A program made the position numbers and the translations under genes. DNA of 64,000 nt, from positions 21,659,883 through 21,723,882 of the forward strand of contig NC_092802.1 of NCBI RefSeq assembly GCF_918797505.1. The letters are read 5' to 3'. The DNA comes from Bemisia tabaci (lineage: Eukaryota; Arthropoda; Insecta; Hemiptera; Aleyrodidae). This document shows positions 45,642 to 56,660 of this stretch, in pieces. The notes beneath the pieces were generated by a model. It saw only the letters and a list, made by a program, of their open reading frames with translations, did not search any database and had not been told where the DNA came from. Within the stretch, counting starts at the first letter, position 1; every line of letters starts with the position of its first letter.

Positions 45642-48600
45642 CTGAAATAAATCAATCACCAAAGTGAATTAATGATATCATGTACATAGATGCCGAACCA
45701 CTACACAAAAGCTGAATCGAAGTGCTGTATTTATCTTTCATCAAAACTTTGAATTGAAATTGATTTGTGAGGTGTGAATTTTTGGTGGAACTAGGCGAAA
45801 TATTAACAATTCTGGTTAGGAATAGTTTTAAAAATTAAGGCTAGCAAAGCGGAACTAGGCGAAATATTAACAATTCTGGTTAGGAATAGTTTTAAAAATT
45901 AAGGCTAGCAAAGGGAAAAAACCAAAAACTACTTGATTAGAGCTGACCATTGAGAATAAATTCTCAAGTTTGGTAAATTACTTAAGTCAAGATTTCATAA
46001 GACTTTTCTCCTTCTTTTGACCAATCCATGAATTTATTAAAACCTAATTATTTATCATTTTTTAAATTTTTTTTCCAGTCCTGTTTGGATACCACAACCT
46101 TGTATGAGAGCTATGAGAGAGAAAATAATAAAATTATTGAAGAGTTATAACGGGTTCCAGGAAGGAATGAAAGTTTAAGATTTGAGGTTCCTATCGATTT
46201 CACTACCTACAGAAGCCTGATGATTGTTTCGATGGAGGAAAACGTGAAAACTAAGTGACATTCCGCCATGAAATTTTGTACCTAGGTACATTCTGTATAA
46301 AATATTTGAAATTCAAAGAATTTTTTGAGGTGATGTACTGTTTAGTTTTCTGTTAAAGGAATACAATTTAAGAAACAATTTGGCAAAGTGAACTAGTCAA
46401 GCTGATTCTGGTTAACTAGGTCCAATTGTAATAAGTTTTCTTCAAGTTGTTATGGGTATGAATCGTAAGTCTAGATACTAAGGATAACAAGAGTATTGTG
46501 AATACTGTGACTTATTAAGGAATTTATACTCAGAATCATTTTTTTTCTCATTAAAGGCTAACATTGATAGATTCAGCATCAATGAGAGTCTTCATTCTTG
46601 TTCAAAAAGAATTTCATTTGTGAATTTCACATTTCCTGTGTTTTTAATGAGCTCCAAACTGTTGCAAACATGCAAGAAGACAAGAATCAGCATTGAAACC
46701 ATTCTGTCAGTCAGAGTTAAATATTGTAATTTACTGTTACTACCAACAGTCAAAATTTTTTGTTTTTTCAGTGTTTTACCCTTAAATTCCTGCTAGTTTT
46801 CATGTTCCTCCGACCAAATTAAAGATACAGCATTTTCATAGTTTTGTTCCATTGATTAAAATAGAGTTTCTGGTTTGTGCGAATTACCACTTGTAAAAAT
46901 TCATTGGCTGCTTCGAAACTGTATGAATTTAAAGTAGTATTGACTTTTTTGAAGTTTTCTTCACCTTCAGACATTCTTAGAACTTACAATGCAACAATAA
47001 TTGAAAAGCTTACCGATCACATCTCATCCTTGAAACAATACCGAGGACATCCACACTATTCGTCTCCCGTAGTTGGCTACATCCAAGACTAATGGCAATA
47101 AAACAGCCTGTCCTTCCGACACCTGCGCTGCAGTGCACAACCACTGGCCCCTGTCTTTTAGTACCCACTGTCGGTTCGCTGAAACTCACTGACGCCGAAG
47201 ACACCATCTCTTGCGGTTCTTGCACTTCAGGGGCTTCCGAACTGGGCGATCCATACACTTCGAACAAGTAGTCAGGACTTGGCTGTGACCAGATCGAACT
47301 GTCTGTTGACATCTCAGTCGCTCGCCGGAGCTTGGGCTTCGAGCGAGGCTCAGGCTCCTCCGATTCGATGGACAGGTTCTCAAAACTAAAAACATCAGAT
47401 CTATTAGAGGGACTAGAATCAGGCTTCCTTAACTTTGAAAGCGAACAGGACAGCTGTGAATTATCGAGGGACTTTGTTTTCTCCAGCGACACGTTTTCGA
47501 AGTTGAAAAAGAACGGTCGAGAACGGGTCTTGCCACGCGGCGACTCACAATACCCGGCCGAGCTTGGGTAATATCGTCCTAACGCACTATCATCTGATGA
47601 GTTTTTCTTGCCTGATGGCACACTAGAACTAACTTCAGAGCTACAGCTTATTTCATCGACGCTTTCTAACGAAGACTGCCACTTAGAAACTAGGGGTGAG
47701 TATTTGACCTCCGTTTTCCTCTCATCGTCCTTGGAGAGTGGACTACTTTTTTTACCCTTCACGTTGGGACTGCTCAGAGCATCGTCCCACGAGTAAAGAC
47801 TTTCCGATGCTGTTAGGTAATTATCAGAGAGTGTTGAGACCTCTTCTTCCTTGCTCCTGGTCTCTGTGAAGAATGGACTGTCGGAGTAGGTTTCTGTTTC
47901 GTACTGATCGAAACTTAGATGACTGCATGGGAGAATAGGCGTGGATCCCCTTAAAGAAACGGGGCTTTCCGATTCAAACCGACAGGAGTCTTTGCTAATG
48001 GAGTCTTCCTCTAGCGAGGAGGCCTTGCGTACACGCGGACTTCGCGCAGGCCCCGGGGAGTTGAACTTGAGAGGTAGACAAAAACGTGATAGCTCAACAT
48101 CTTTAATTAGGTACAAGAGAGAATACAGGTTTGGTGGCGCTTTGTGGTCCGGCCAGGAATCGTACCAAAAGTGAAGAACACATCGGGTCTCATCGCCTTT
48201 CTGAAATGAGAACGATAGCACTGATTTTAGTTGAGGAAAATTCCATTGAAATTATCAATTTCAATTTTTGATTAATCAAGTGATTTCAATCAACTCTATG
48301 AATTTTTTAGAGGTAAAACTCTAATTCAATATTGTGTAATTGTATGTAGTATGTGCCTCTTCCCTTAGTAGTCTTCTAGTGCCTCTTCCTCTTCTTGTAC
48401 GTTTCATTCCCTATTTCCTACTTCTATCTTTCTGGAAAGTATGAACAGATGTAATTAATTATTCGGGGCATGTATTTCTTTTGATTAAAAAAAACAACTT
48501 AAATCAGGACTAAAGCCGCAAATAATAAAAAGAAACATATAAAATAAAATAAAATAAAAAAAACCCGGACGTTTCGCAGGGATCACACCCGCATTTTCAA

Positions 48601-51600
48601 CCGGCAAAAACATAACAAAAATTTAGGAAGAAAGACACTATGAGCCTCACTGCTGTTATTGTGAGACTGATAGTGCAACCAAAATAAACGAGCAAGTGCA
48701 ACTTGAAACAAAGCATCGAAACAGAGATTACTCAGAGAGATTACAAAGATTGCTAATGCTTTTTTAGCTTCTGAGAAGCATCATTTTCCGAGGGACCTAC
48801 TAGATGTGGTCCACATCCTCAAGAATAAAAATAAAGTTTGTAATTACCACGCTGGTATGGATGGACTCATTGGCATTTATCACCAGTTCTTCCTTTCGGG
48901 CCTAGATGGAGCTGAAACACCTGAGTAGTCTCTGTTTCAATGTGCTTTGTTTCAAATTGCACTTGCTTGTTTACTTTGGTTACACTATCAGTCTCACAAT
49001 AACAGCGGTGAGGCTCATAGTGTCTTTCTTCCTAAATTTTTGTTTTGTTCTTGCCTGTTGAAAATGCGGGTTTGATCCCTGCGAAACGTCCGAGGTTGTT
49101 TATTTTATTTTATGTGTTTCTTTTTATTATTTGCGACCTTAGTCATGATTTAAGTTGATTTTTTGTCAATGTTTTGGGCTGATTAAGTTGTTTCTTCTTT
49201 TTTTTGATTCCAAACGCTCAGGATAATTACAGGTCAAATATACGCTAGTATTTAGCTAAAAGTCATTGCTTTACCACTCTACTGATTATGATGAAGTAAA
49301 ATTATTTTCTGAATGCTTGAAGAAGCCTTGAGACTGTGGCCCCCTTAAACGACAAAATCACGACAATTTTTTAGTTTTTCGGACATAAAACTTTCAAAAA
49401 TGATGAAACTGTGGATCAAGAATTTTTTCAGAGGGACTTTCATGATGTTATCAGTTGTATGTTTTTTAATTTTTCACATTATACTATAACAATGGAAAAA
49501 AAAATGTTTTTCCTGGCTAACCTCCTAGTTATAGTGTGACAAAGAGAGTACACGGAACATTCACAAGTAAAAACAATTTTAGCTATTGGCAGCATTTGGA
49601 GCATCTGGCTAAAGTCATCCATTACCTGAACATCCAACTTCCGAATAACGTATCCTCCTTTGATCTGAATACTCTGAACTGTGACGGAAATTTCTCCGTA
49701 TTTACAGCTCTCGTCTTTGCCTGTCGGGAAGTACGCCTCACACTTAGGACATGATTTTTCCAGCAGTCTTGTAATCATAACAATAGCAGGCACATTTTCA
49801 CACCAGACCATCGACCAAAAATCAATGACTGTGTTTGGTAGGGGCCCTTGAGTGGCGATAAATGCTTTTTCATCCCCAAATCCCTGTAAAAAGAATGTGA
49901 AAAGATATTAACAAGAAACCACAATTTTTTTTAAATTTCTTCATTGTCCATTTTCTGGTTCAGTCACCAGGACTGATCAATATCCAGAGGGAACAGGATT
50001 TTACCTAGGTACAAACTGACTTATTATTTATCATTTTATCGTTTAACAAATTTAATAGGAAGGAAACTTTCATCTATTGAAAGAAAGAAAGAGCCGTTTG
50101 AAGGTATATGAGACATAATGTTAGAGATTAAGTTTAACATGCATTTTCTTAATAAAACATTTTTTCTTGACCCAAGATTTTCCACAAGAAAAAATTTGCA
50201 GCTACTACTTAAGCTTAAAACTACTCCCATTTTAATTTTTCCCTCAATGTAACTCAGTTCCTTTCCGTTTTATTGGGTTGACTTAAGACCTATGACAGGA
50301 GGCATGGTAATTTTTAAATTGTTTTAAATTTTTACTTTCACCTGATTTTTCTCTTGAATTTTACTTCATTAATTAGGGAACAATTCTGATGCAATACTAA
50401 TTTTTGATTCAGGGAAGAAAGGGAGGAAAGTCAGGTTATTACTTTTATTATGTGTCATTTTATCATTTATCTTTTCATCATTTTAAGTCGGGTAGCGCAG
50501 GAGGAGCAAATCAAAATGGTACTCACTTTGATGAAATTTGCATTGATGTATCCATCCAGGGTTTCGTCCCCATTGATACGAACTCGCGTTTTATCATTGG
50601 GCAGGATAGTCCGATACCTAAAAAATAGGAGGTAGGAGTGAGATAGGTATTGTTCTCTCTAATTGACCACTAGATAGGTAAGAAAGTAAGCGCTACAGCA
50701 CATGTTTTTTCATCAAAATTTCATGCAGAACAGATTATTCAGATGAATAGGGAAGTCTGACATCAGCTGTTTAAAGATATGATCCGATTTTTTGTTCATA
50801 TCTTAATGGAAAATTATGTTAGAAGTCTGAAGCTTGGTGCCAACACTTGCAGGTTTGTGGATTCTAAAACAGCATTATCCACTAAATTGGCGAATTTTCG
50901 ATATTGCTGTTCATACAGATCAAAACAAACACGTTACATGATAGAAAGCCTTTTCAAAAATCTGGTGACAGGTGTTTTCACTGTACCTTGCAACTAGTAC
51001 CTTGCATACTGTGTAGGAAAGAAGAAATGTTTCATGTACGTCTCATGAAATGAGTCCATTATAAATTTAAAAAAAGATAACATGGACTTACCTATTTTTT
51101 ACACCGCACCCTGCAACTGTGGACTTTTCGGGATGATTCAAGGGTATGTCCCAGAACTCCTTGTGAAGACCTCGAATATCATTTAAACTACTTTTAAGTT
51201 GTGACCGGCTGAGAACATTACCAACTGACATTAAATACTCCTCAGCAGTGCTGAAATAAAGTAAAACAAAAAATAAAAAATTATAAAATTTGTTTGGACA
51301 AAATAATTAAGTATGTGAATAGATTCGGGACCATTATAAATTTGATAATAATCAGCTATTCTACATTGAAATTTATATTTGACAAAAGAAAGTATTCTTA
51401 CCACTCTTTGGTGGGTGTGACAGGAGGAGGTACTTTTTCGCTTGGATGAAGGACACCAATTGTCAAGTTGGCGCTGGATCCGCGCCTTTCCAATAGCCCT
51501 TTTGTTTTGACAAGAACTATCTCCTTTTTCTTTATAGTTTCGCATCTTAGATGACTGCTCTGGATTATGCTAGTGCGTAAACCTGAAACACATTTAAAAC

Positions 51601-54595
51601 ACACATAAAAATTTTCGTAATGAAAACAGAATTTTTACATATCTGTGGCAGACTTTATAGTGAAAAATAAGTTGTTATTTTTGGATCCTGACAAAGGGTA
51701 GGACTTTAATTTCGGCCAAAATGTTCCAACTCAAGGGCCAGCTTGAACAAATGGATAAGTATTAAGAGCAAATAAATGTTTCAGGAGGCATGATGCAATG
51801 ATTAAGATTTCTTATCAGAAATCCTTCTGAATTACGTTCTCTCGCTTTAATTTTTTTTTTAAAAACAATTACACTGATGTGAGCAATAAAAGTATGCACT
51901 TGTCATGTGTACCTGTACACATCCAATTTATTTGACCTTTCAGAGACATACACTCAAAAATTCGCATGTTCGTGAACTATCAGAAAATATCTTGAGGATT
52001 CTACTAACCTGTCGTTACAGGGGGAAGTGGTGGTGTTGTAGTTAAAGGCGCCAGGGTGAGAGGGGATATTTTCTCTTCGATCACAGGCTCTTCATGGGCC
52101 GCAATAGCTTCCCGCAGAGATGATTTGTTTTCTTCTTTTAATTTTTCGTCTTCAATCTCTGGTGAACTCCCCGCTGACATTTGCCTTCGCAGCCAAACTA
52201 AAATCTGATTCACACATAAAACACCAGTTAAATTTTTTTTAACAGTTTCAAAATTAAGTTTAATAGTGCCACTTTTTCATCATTTTATGACGGAAGACAT
52301 TCACAGAATGCTCCTTTGCAATATATTATTCAACTTTCAATTTTGAGTAATAAGTAATTATTGTGCACTTAAGTCCCTATTCCATCAAATGGTCTCATAT
52401 GATAAAAACATAGAGTCCGAGAGCCCGACTACATTTTATGACAAACTTGGGACACAAATTTTGACCACTTAAATCTGAACTGACCCAGAAAATATTTTTC
52501 TGCCATGTATTGGTACACGCTACAATGTGGCCAACGACTATTCTCCATGTCAATGAGCGTAAGGCTACTGATTTAAGGGGTAAATACTTGTGTCTCGAGT
52601 TTATCACAAAATGTTGTCGGGCTCCCAAACTGATATCAAATTTTCTTCCATCCTTAGAAATTTCAGGGTAAACTTACTGAGAAGCCTCTCATGTTTAAAA
52701 TATCATAGATTATCATATCCTTAGAAAGTTAAACTTCCAATTGTAGTCGATTCAGCTAACTTGCAGAGTTGCATTCAATAAGACAAAACAAAATCATTAC
52801 TCTATTTTTTTTCTCTCTCTCTATAAGCAACATTGGGGTGAAAATGACCAAAGAGAACCCATCTTCACGAAGCTACAATGAACACAGATTCTTTAAAAAT
52901 AGATTAAGTAAAAGGGATGGCTGGTTTTCAATCCAAAAACCTGGTTCAAGAGCAAATGAAATTAAGTTTTCTGAATATTTTGTGTTAAATTTCAAATGGA
53001 AGGATTCTCATTGGTTAGGCTGTGTATTGAGTCATGAAGATACATTTGTTATTTTTTATAAACCTGATATACTCTATTTATTTATTTTTTTTTAATTGAC
53101 TGCAATATCAATGCTTTCCCTAATTTTTTTCAGGATGACTTGCTTCAGGCAAAAATTACCACAAAATTCTTTCAAATGCCTCGGTTTTGCGAAAATTTTT
53201 TGTAAATGAATAAAAAAATCACCAGGAGTAAAAATCCAACAGAAACCCCGACAAAAGCCGTTAATTGTGTTACTGTCCAATCGGGCCTCCAAGGTCTTTT
53301 AAAGTACAACTCGCTTTGGTCAATCGTATTATCAACAGGCAGAACTCCCATCTTGACATCATTATCTGCAAAATAGAAATGAAACAAAAATGAGTTAAGG
53401 AAAAGAATAGAAAGGTTTCTGAAGTATGAATCCAGGGTGTCCAGCAATATTTTTTCTCCCTTTTCGGACTTTTTCCATGTTTTCTCGGAGCCTTAAATTT
53501 AACAAAAAATAAACAAATATAAGCACAAAGTACCAGTGCACTCGTTTCTCACAGTACTTACTATGACTCCATTTTTGAGCATTTCAGTCCTTCACTAGCG
53601 TTTTTCTGGTTCAAAATTGCAAACTGTTAATGTTTTTCATGGAAAAGAGGCGATTAAATGAATGGGTCAGAACAAGGTGTCTACTAAAACAGGCTGACCA
53701 AAAATCAGTACTTTAACAGCACTTTTTCAGTGCGATCCCCAGAAATTCAGTACTTACTTTATCAGTACCTCCAATTGACGAAATTCGAAAAAAAATTTCA
53801 AAAATTTGAATCTCTCGATCATATTATGACAAAAATGACAAGAAATGAAAAAAATTCTGGACCTTTTGCGGAATTTCCGCACTCTTGCAGTACTTCCGGA
53901 CCGCTCTTAAAAAATCAGTACTATTTCCGGACTTGTGGACACCCTGCGGAAGCACCCACTTTTCTGAGTCAATCTTCCGAAAAGATAGTGTGATTTACAC
54001 TTCTAGGAATATTCTGGATTTTATTTACCCTAAATGGCAAAGAACCCTTATTTTATGCCAACAATGAGGACCATTTGAAGCAATATTTTTGACAGGCTCT
54101 GATGACATAGCCAAGCAGAGGAAAGGGCATTTGCTACTTGTCTGAACTCATATTCAGGCATTGTCTTGCCATTTTAACGCCACTGTTGGCTTTAGATTGG
54201 TCGTACATTGGATCGCTTTTTCTCTCTTGAGAAACAACTTTTTGAACATTTGGAGGACTTTTCAGGCTTGTTCACAAAATTTTGCCTACGTGCAACAGTA
54301 ATACAACCCTGCGAAAATTTCTTGCCACTCCCTTATTTTGTTTTCCTTCAGAGTATCTAAGATTTTTTGATACAACATCTTAAATATTCAAAAAGGACCT
54401 ACTTGAGAGAGGCTTATGTAAATAATTTCTGGTGACAAAAAATATTATTTTACCATAACAAGTGTGGAAAGTATTTTCGAATGAACTACTCCGTGACTTA
54501 CCTATGCCAACGAAAGGCAGATAATGCTGTGAGAAAAACGATTCATGGGTCGGTAAATCTTCATGATTCTGGCAGAGCAGAAGATTGGACAGCAT
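45527..54595 (-). CDS. PTP-ER: Receptor-like KIM-family tyrosine phosphatase (PTP-ER/PTPRR type), nine exons
   Basis: Joined exons (minus strand): 54595-54502, 53365-53223, 52204-52009, 51582-51402, 51250-51092, 50617-50527, 49883-49626, 48200-47014, 45641-45527; 807 residues and a stop. Every junction has GT/AG borders and keeps frame. Order: membrane helix at about residues 62-84, kinase-interaction motif [16 protein letters not shown] at 173-188, pTyr loop [21 protein letters not shown] loop (W390), and catalytic loop [10 protein letters not shown] with Cys731. It ends with a short Glu/Pro tail. KIM phosphatases dephosphorylate ERK and p38, and Drosophila PTP-ER dampens Ras/MAPK signalling. 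Ser180 in RRGS matches the site where PKA blocks MAPK binding in this family. Unusual: 313 serine-rich residues (412-724) sit between the WPD and Cys loops. The 5' end is the least certain part. Confidence 0.9.
45787..45913. repeat. 64-base tandem duplication in intron 8
   Basis: GGAACTAGGCGAAATATTAA to GGCTAGCAAAG occurs twice in direct succession (45787 and 45851), essentially identical, which indicates a recent local duplication. It lies in the intron before the last exon. Confidence 0.85.
47014..48200 (-). CDS. PTP-ER: Phosphatase exon 8: WPD loop, long insertion, catalytic Cys loop
   Basis: The acceptor CATTTCAG precedes 48200 and the donor GTAAGC follows 47014; 395 codons plus two bases. 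Residues 1-37 of the exon end in [11 protein letters not shown] and helix [13 protein letters not shown]. Residues 351-365 are [15 protein letters not shown] (bases 47150-47106), followed by the helix [12 protein letters not shown]. Between them, residues 38-350 (48089-47151) are a Ser/Glu/Pro-rich region with no stop codon and many Ser-Pro pairs. Other family members have roughly ten residues there. The open frame begins at an apparent Met at 48221, but those seven residues are intron. Confidence 0.9.
48494..49158. mobile_element. Foldback element in phosphatase intron 7
   Basis: CAACTTAAATCAGGACTAAA, then GCCGCAAATAATAAAAAG, at the left faces the near-complement at the right. The arms of about 240 bases continue through GGACGTTTCGCAGGGATC, ACACTATGAGCCTCAC and GTTATTGTGAGACTGATAGT. 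A non-inverted centre lies at about 48770-48900. Confidence 0.75.
49626..49883 (-). CDS. PTP-ER: Phosphatase exon 7: core of the catalytic domain
   Basis: 86 codons in phase 0, acceptor CTTTTTACAG, donor GTAATG. It encodes [20 protein letters not shown], then [20 protein letters not shown], the family-defining PTP blocks IATQGP and FWxMVW, and the strand [11 protein letters not shown] that precedes the WPD loop. Confidence 0.92.
50527..50617 (-). CDS. PTP-ER: Phosphatase exon 6: phosphotyrosine loop
   Basis: Acceptor TTTTTTAG, donor GTGAGT, 91 bases. It encodes [16 protein letters not shown], then [14 protein letters not shown]. Joined to exon 5 it gives [11 protein letters not shown], the loop that binds the substrate phosphotyrosine, and DxYINANFI is the next conserved PTP block. 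Confidence 0.92.
50664..50760. repeat. Family G-like fragment in intron 5
   Basis: GACCACTAGATAGGTAAGAA, then a CAGCACATGTTTTTTCATC block, resembles one end of family G. A similar block is at 40456-40520. Confidence 0.4.
51092..51250 (-). CDS. PTP-ER: Phosphatase exon 5: start of the PTP domain
   Basis: Acceptor TTTATTTCAG, donor GTAAGT, 159 bases. It encodes [20 protein letters not shown], a helix typical of KIM phosphatases just before the catalytic domain, then [11 protein letters not shown] and CGVKNR. Confidence 0.9.
51402..51582 (-). CDS. PTP-ER: Phosphatase exon 4: kinase-interaction motif
   Basis: Acceptor TGTGTTTCAG, donor GTAAGA, 181 bases. It carries the KIM at 51499-51452: [16 protein letters not shown], with two arginines, a phosphorylatable serine and spaced hydrophobics as in STEP and He[11 protein letters not shown] follows, the likely kinase-specificity stretch with a MAPK-type TP site. 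Confidence 0.9.
52009..52204 (-). CDS. PTP-ER: Phosphatase exon 3: end of membrane helix and juxtamembrane region
   Basis: Acceptor GTGTGAATCAG, donor GTTAGT. It starts ILVWLRRQ, completing the membrane helix begun in exon 2 and giving a positive stop-transfer sequence. An acidic and proline-rich linker follows ([18 protein letters not shown], then [14 protein letters not shown]). Confidence 0.8.
53223..53365 (-). CDS. PTP-ER: Phosphatase exon 2: extracellular stalk and membrane helix
   Basis: Acceptor CTATTTTGCAG, donor CTG|GTGATT (weak consensus). It encodes [20 protein letters not shown], then [20 protein letters not shown], the first part of the membrane helix. If the intron is kept, the frame runs 17 more residues ([12 protein letters not shown]) to a TGA at 53172 and would end the protein just inside the membrane. 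Confidence 0.8.
53674..53946. mobile_element. Family E element in phosphatase intron 1
   Basis: AAGGTGTCTACTAAAACAGG at the left, CTTGTGGACACCCTG at the right, sharing AGTACTTT and TTTCCGCAC units with 8706-8983. Confidence 0.75.
54502..54595 (-). CDS. PTP-ER: Phosphatase exon 1 candidate
   Basis: Ends ATAG|GTAAGT and joins exon 2 in frame (LPFVGI-DNDVKMG). Read from ATG 54595 it gives [20 protein letters not shown], and an in-frame TGA three codons upstream makes this the first possible start. There is no real signal peptide. Alternatively CTGCTCTGCCAG at 54580-54569 is a good splice acceptor, and the exon would begin at 54568 with an unseen upstream coding exon. Confidence 0.55.
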
Positions 54596-54783
54596 CAGTG
54601 GTCAGTGCAGGTTGCAAGCATGCTTACTCCTTTGATATATCACAGATAGTGTCATGATTGATTGCTACGTAATACTTGGTCAAGGTTTAACTAAATATAA
54701 CCGTTTTCTGGAACAGAAAAAGAAAAGAAAGTTAAATGGGTATACTTAGTATACATTTATTGACGCTATACATACCTAGATAC

Positions 54784-55036
54784 TGATGGCGTAAGTCTGC
54801 AACCATGTATCTCGTTTGCAGTGTTTGAAAATCTCCGCCTGTAAATTATTTTTTAGAGGGCCCGAACAAGTTGCCATCATTCTTTGAAATTTGTGCATAA
54901 TTTTTTTGCACAGAGAAGAAAAATCACTATAGTTTTAAAGACTTGCCATTGAGTAATTTTCCGTTAAAAAATAAAACATGACAGGAAGTCTGCGACGTTG
55001 CAAACCGGGATATGTGGTTGCGGACTTACACTGTTG
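54784..55036. mobile_element. Inverted-end repeat (family U)
   Basis: TGATGGCGTAAGTCTGCAAC, then CATGTATCTCG, at the left faces CGGGATATGTGGTTGCGGAC, then TTACACTGTTGA, at the right. Related partial sequences lie at 43800-43870 and 17640-17690. Confidence 0.6.
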
Positions 55037-56640
55037 ATAAAAAATTCATGTCGGTAGCTAGGAAACAAATGACTGCAACTACATTTTAAACAGTTCCAGA
55101 AATCAAGGAGATATTGTGTTAAAATTCTATGAAATCACAAATAAAATCACAACTCCATCCAAGTTATTAAATGAATTGTGTGTTTACATGTGAATGCTCA
55201 AAATTTCCAGGTATCTAGCCCCATACAATTCGCAGCGGTAGCTTGGACAATGAAGTTGAAATGTTTCAGGACCCAAACGTATCAGATCCGCAAGTTTGCT
55301 TTGACAATGCAGCTTAAAATCAAGTTTGGAGTGTTTGCATAGCAAGGGTTTATGTGATTGTTATCATTTGATTCCAAGTTAATGTACCAGAAAAATCATT
55401 GTAAGATCTCAAGGAATCTCTGTGGTGAAGTCTAATGGCATGTACCTTGATATTAAAGCAAAATTTTGCAGCAAAATTATGGCAAGTTGCAACATTATAA
55501 CTTACGAATGACTTAGCTAGGCTCATCAGCAGCCTGATTGTTGAAATTTATGTCAGTAGGTGTGACAAGAATCGAAAATCGATATATTACACAGCGCAAA
55601 TAGGACTATACCTTATCTTATCTTGCCGACAGAGCTAGTTAAAGTTTCAACAACCGAGTTGCAGGGAGAAGCAGGGAAACTAAGCTGAATGCATTTATTA
55701 CAAAACTGATTATTATCAAGATCGGAATTTTGATTAGCACCATTTCAAAACACTATTAGATCCAAATCGACAATCGTAGTTATCATTAAGTATTCTACTA
55801 AAGCTTTGATTTCTATAAAGTGTATACTAAATTGATGTATCAAGTCTAATTCACATGCTTTTCTTTTCCGAATCCTTCAATGCTTGATCATTGTATTCAA
55901 GAGTCGGAACATTTCGACGGAGCTGTTCCTGCTAGTCTTCCGTAGTGAAAAAGTTCCATGCCATAAAGAACTAAACAGAATTGACGCACTCCTTCAAGAT
56001 ACGTAAGTGAAATTGGTGGAGAAATTTGTGAACAGCAAAGCTCTTCCTAGTGATTACTCACTGGCCTTGAGTAAACTGAACTTGACCAAACATGACTCTT
56101 AATCTTGTTTGTAAGTTGAAGGTTAAAAAATTGCAGGTGGAAAGTTCGGATATGCGTCAAAAAACACTTGGAAGATACAAACATCGGAGACAGGAGGATA
56201 GAGAGACCCTCGTATTCATTATCAAACGCGATCAAAATAACACTGACATTCTAAAACTCGACAGGATATCCAAGTTGGAAAATTGCACAATTGCACAGAC
56301 CTAGGAACACGACGATCGAATCTGAAAACACCGACTCACGATCCATTAGAATCTCGGACTACACCTTCGCACTGAACAGCTGGAAAATTTCCGATCAGTT
56401 TAAAGACCCGTTTCGCCACTTGAGAGCCGCGAATTGAGCAACGATTTCCGGACGAACTATGAATGAACGCATACTCACACTTATTAATGGGCGATTCATG
56501 AATAAAGGTGGGTGCGAATCGACGGGGGGAGCCGAAGAGAACGCACAGTAAACAGAGGGAACATAATTCACCAAACTCTGGTTAAAAATAGAGAGAACTG
56601 CACGGATAAGCTGCTCGAAGGGGACCAAAATAAAAAAACA
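55037..56640 (-). other. Probable 5' intron of the phosphatase gene
   Basis: AT-rich and mostly single-copy. A small family Q fragment sits at 55528-55560. No coding exon recognised. Confidence 0.35.
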
Positions 56641-56660
56641 TAACCACGTTTTGTATTTAC

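Noticed and set aside
47151..48089. An intron hidden in phosphatase exon 8
   Set aside because: No stop in 313 codons, no good GTAAGT-like donor near 48090, and only a poor acceptor (AAAAGACAG, without a pyrimidine tract) before GPVVV.
47332..48174. Plus-strand open frames opposite the phosphatase insertion
   Set aside because: They are shadows of the biased serine codons on the minus strand.
48201..48221. Met at 48221 as the start of a 403-residue protein
   Set aside because: The seven residues before KGDET are the intron and its TTTCAG acceptor. The upstream exon joins in phase at 48200.
49060..49085. tRNA-like T-arm (GCGGGTTTGATCCCTGC)
   Set aside because: No A-box, acceptor stem or anticodon arm around it. 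It is part of the foldback element arm.
52769..53095. 108-codon plus-strand frame in phosphatase intron 2
   Set aside because: AT-rich chance frame with no family match, antisense within an intron.
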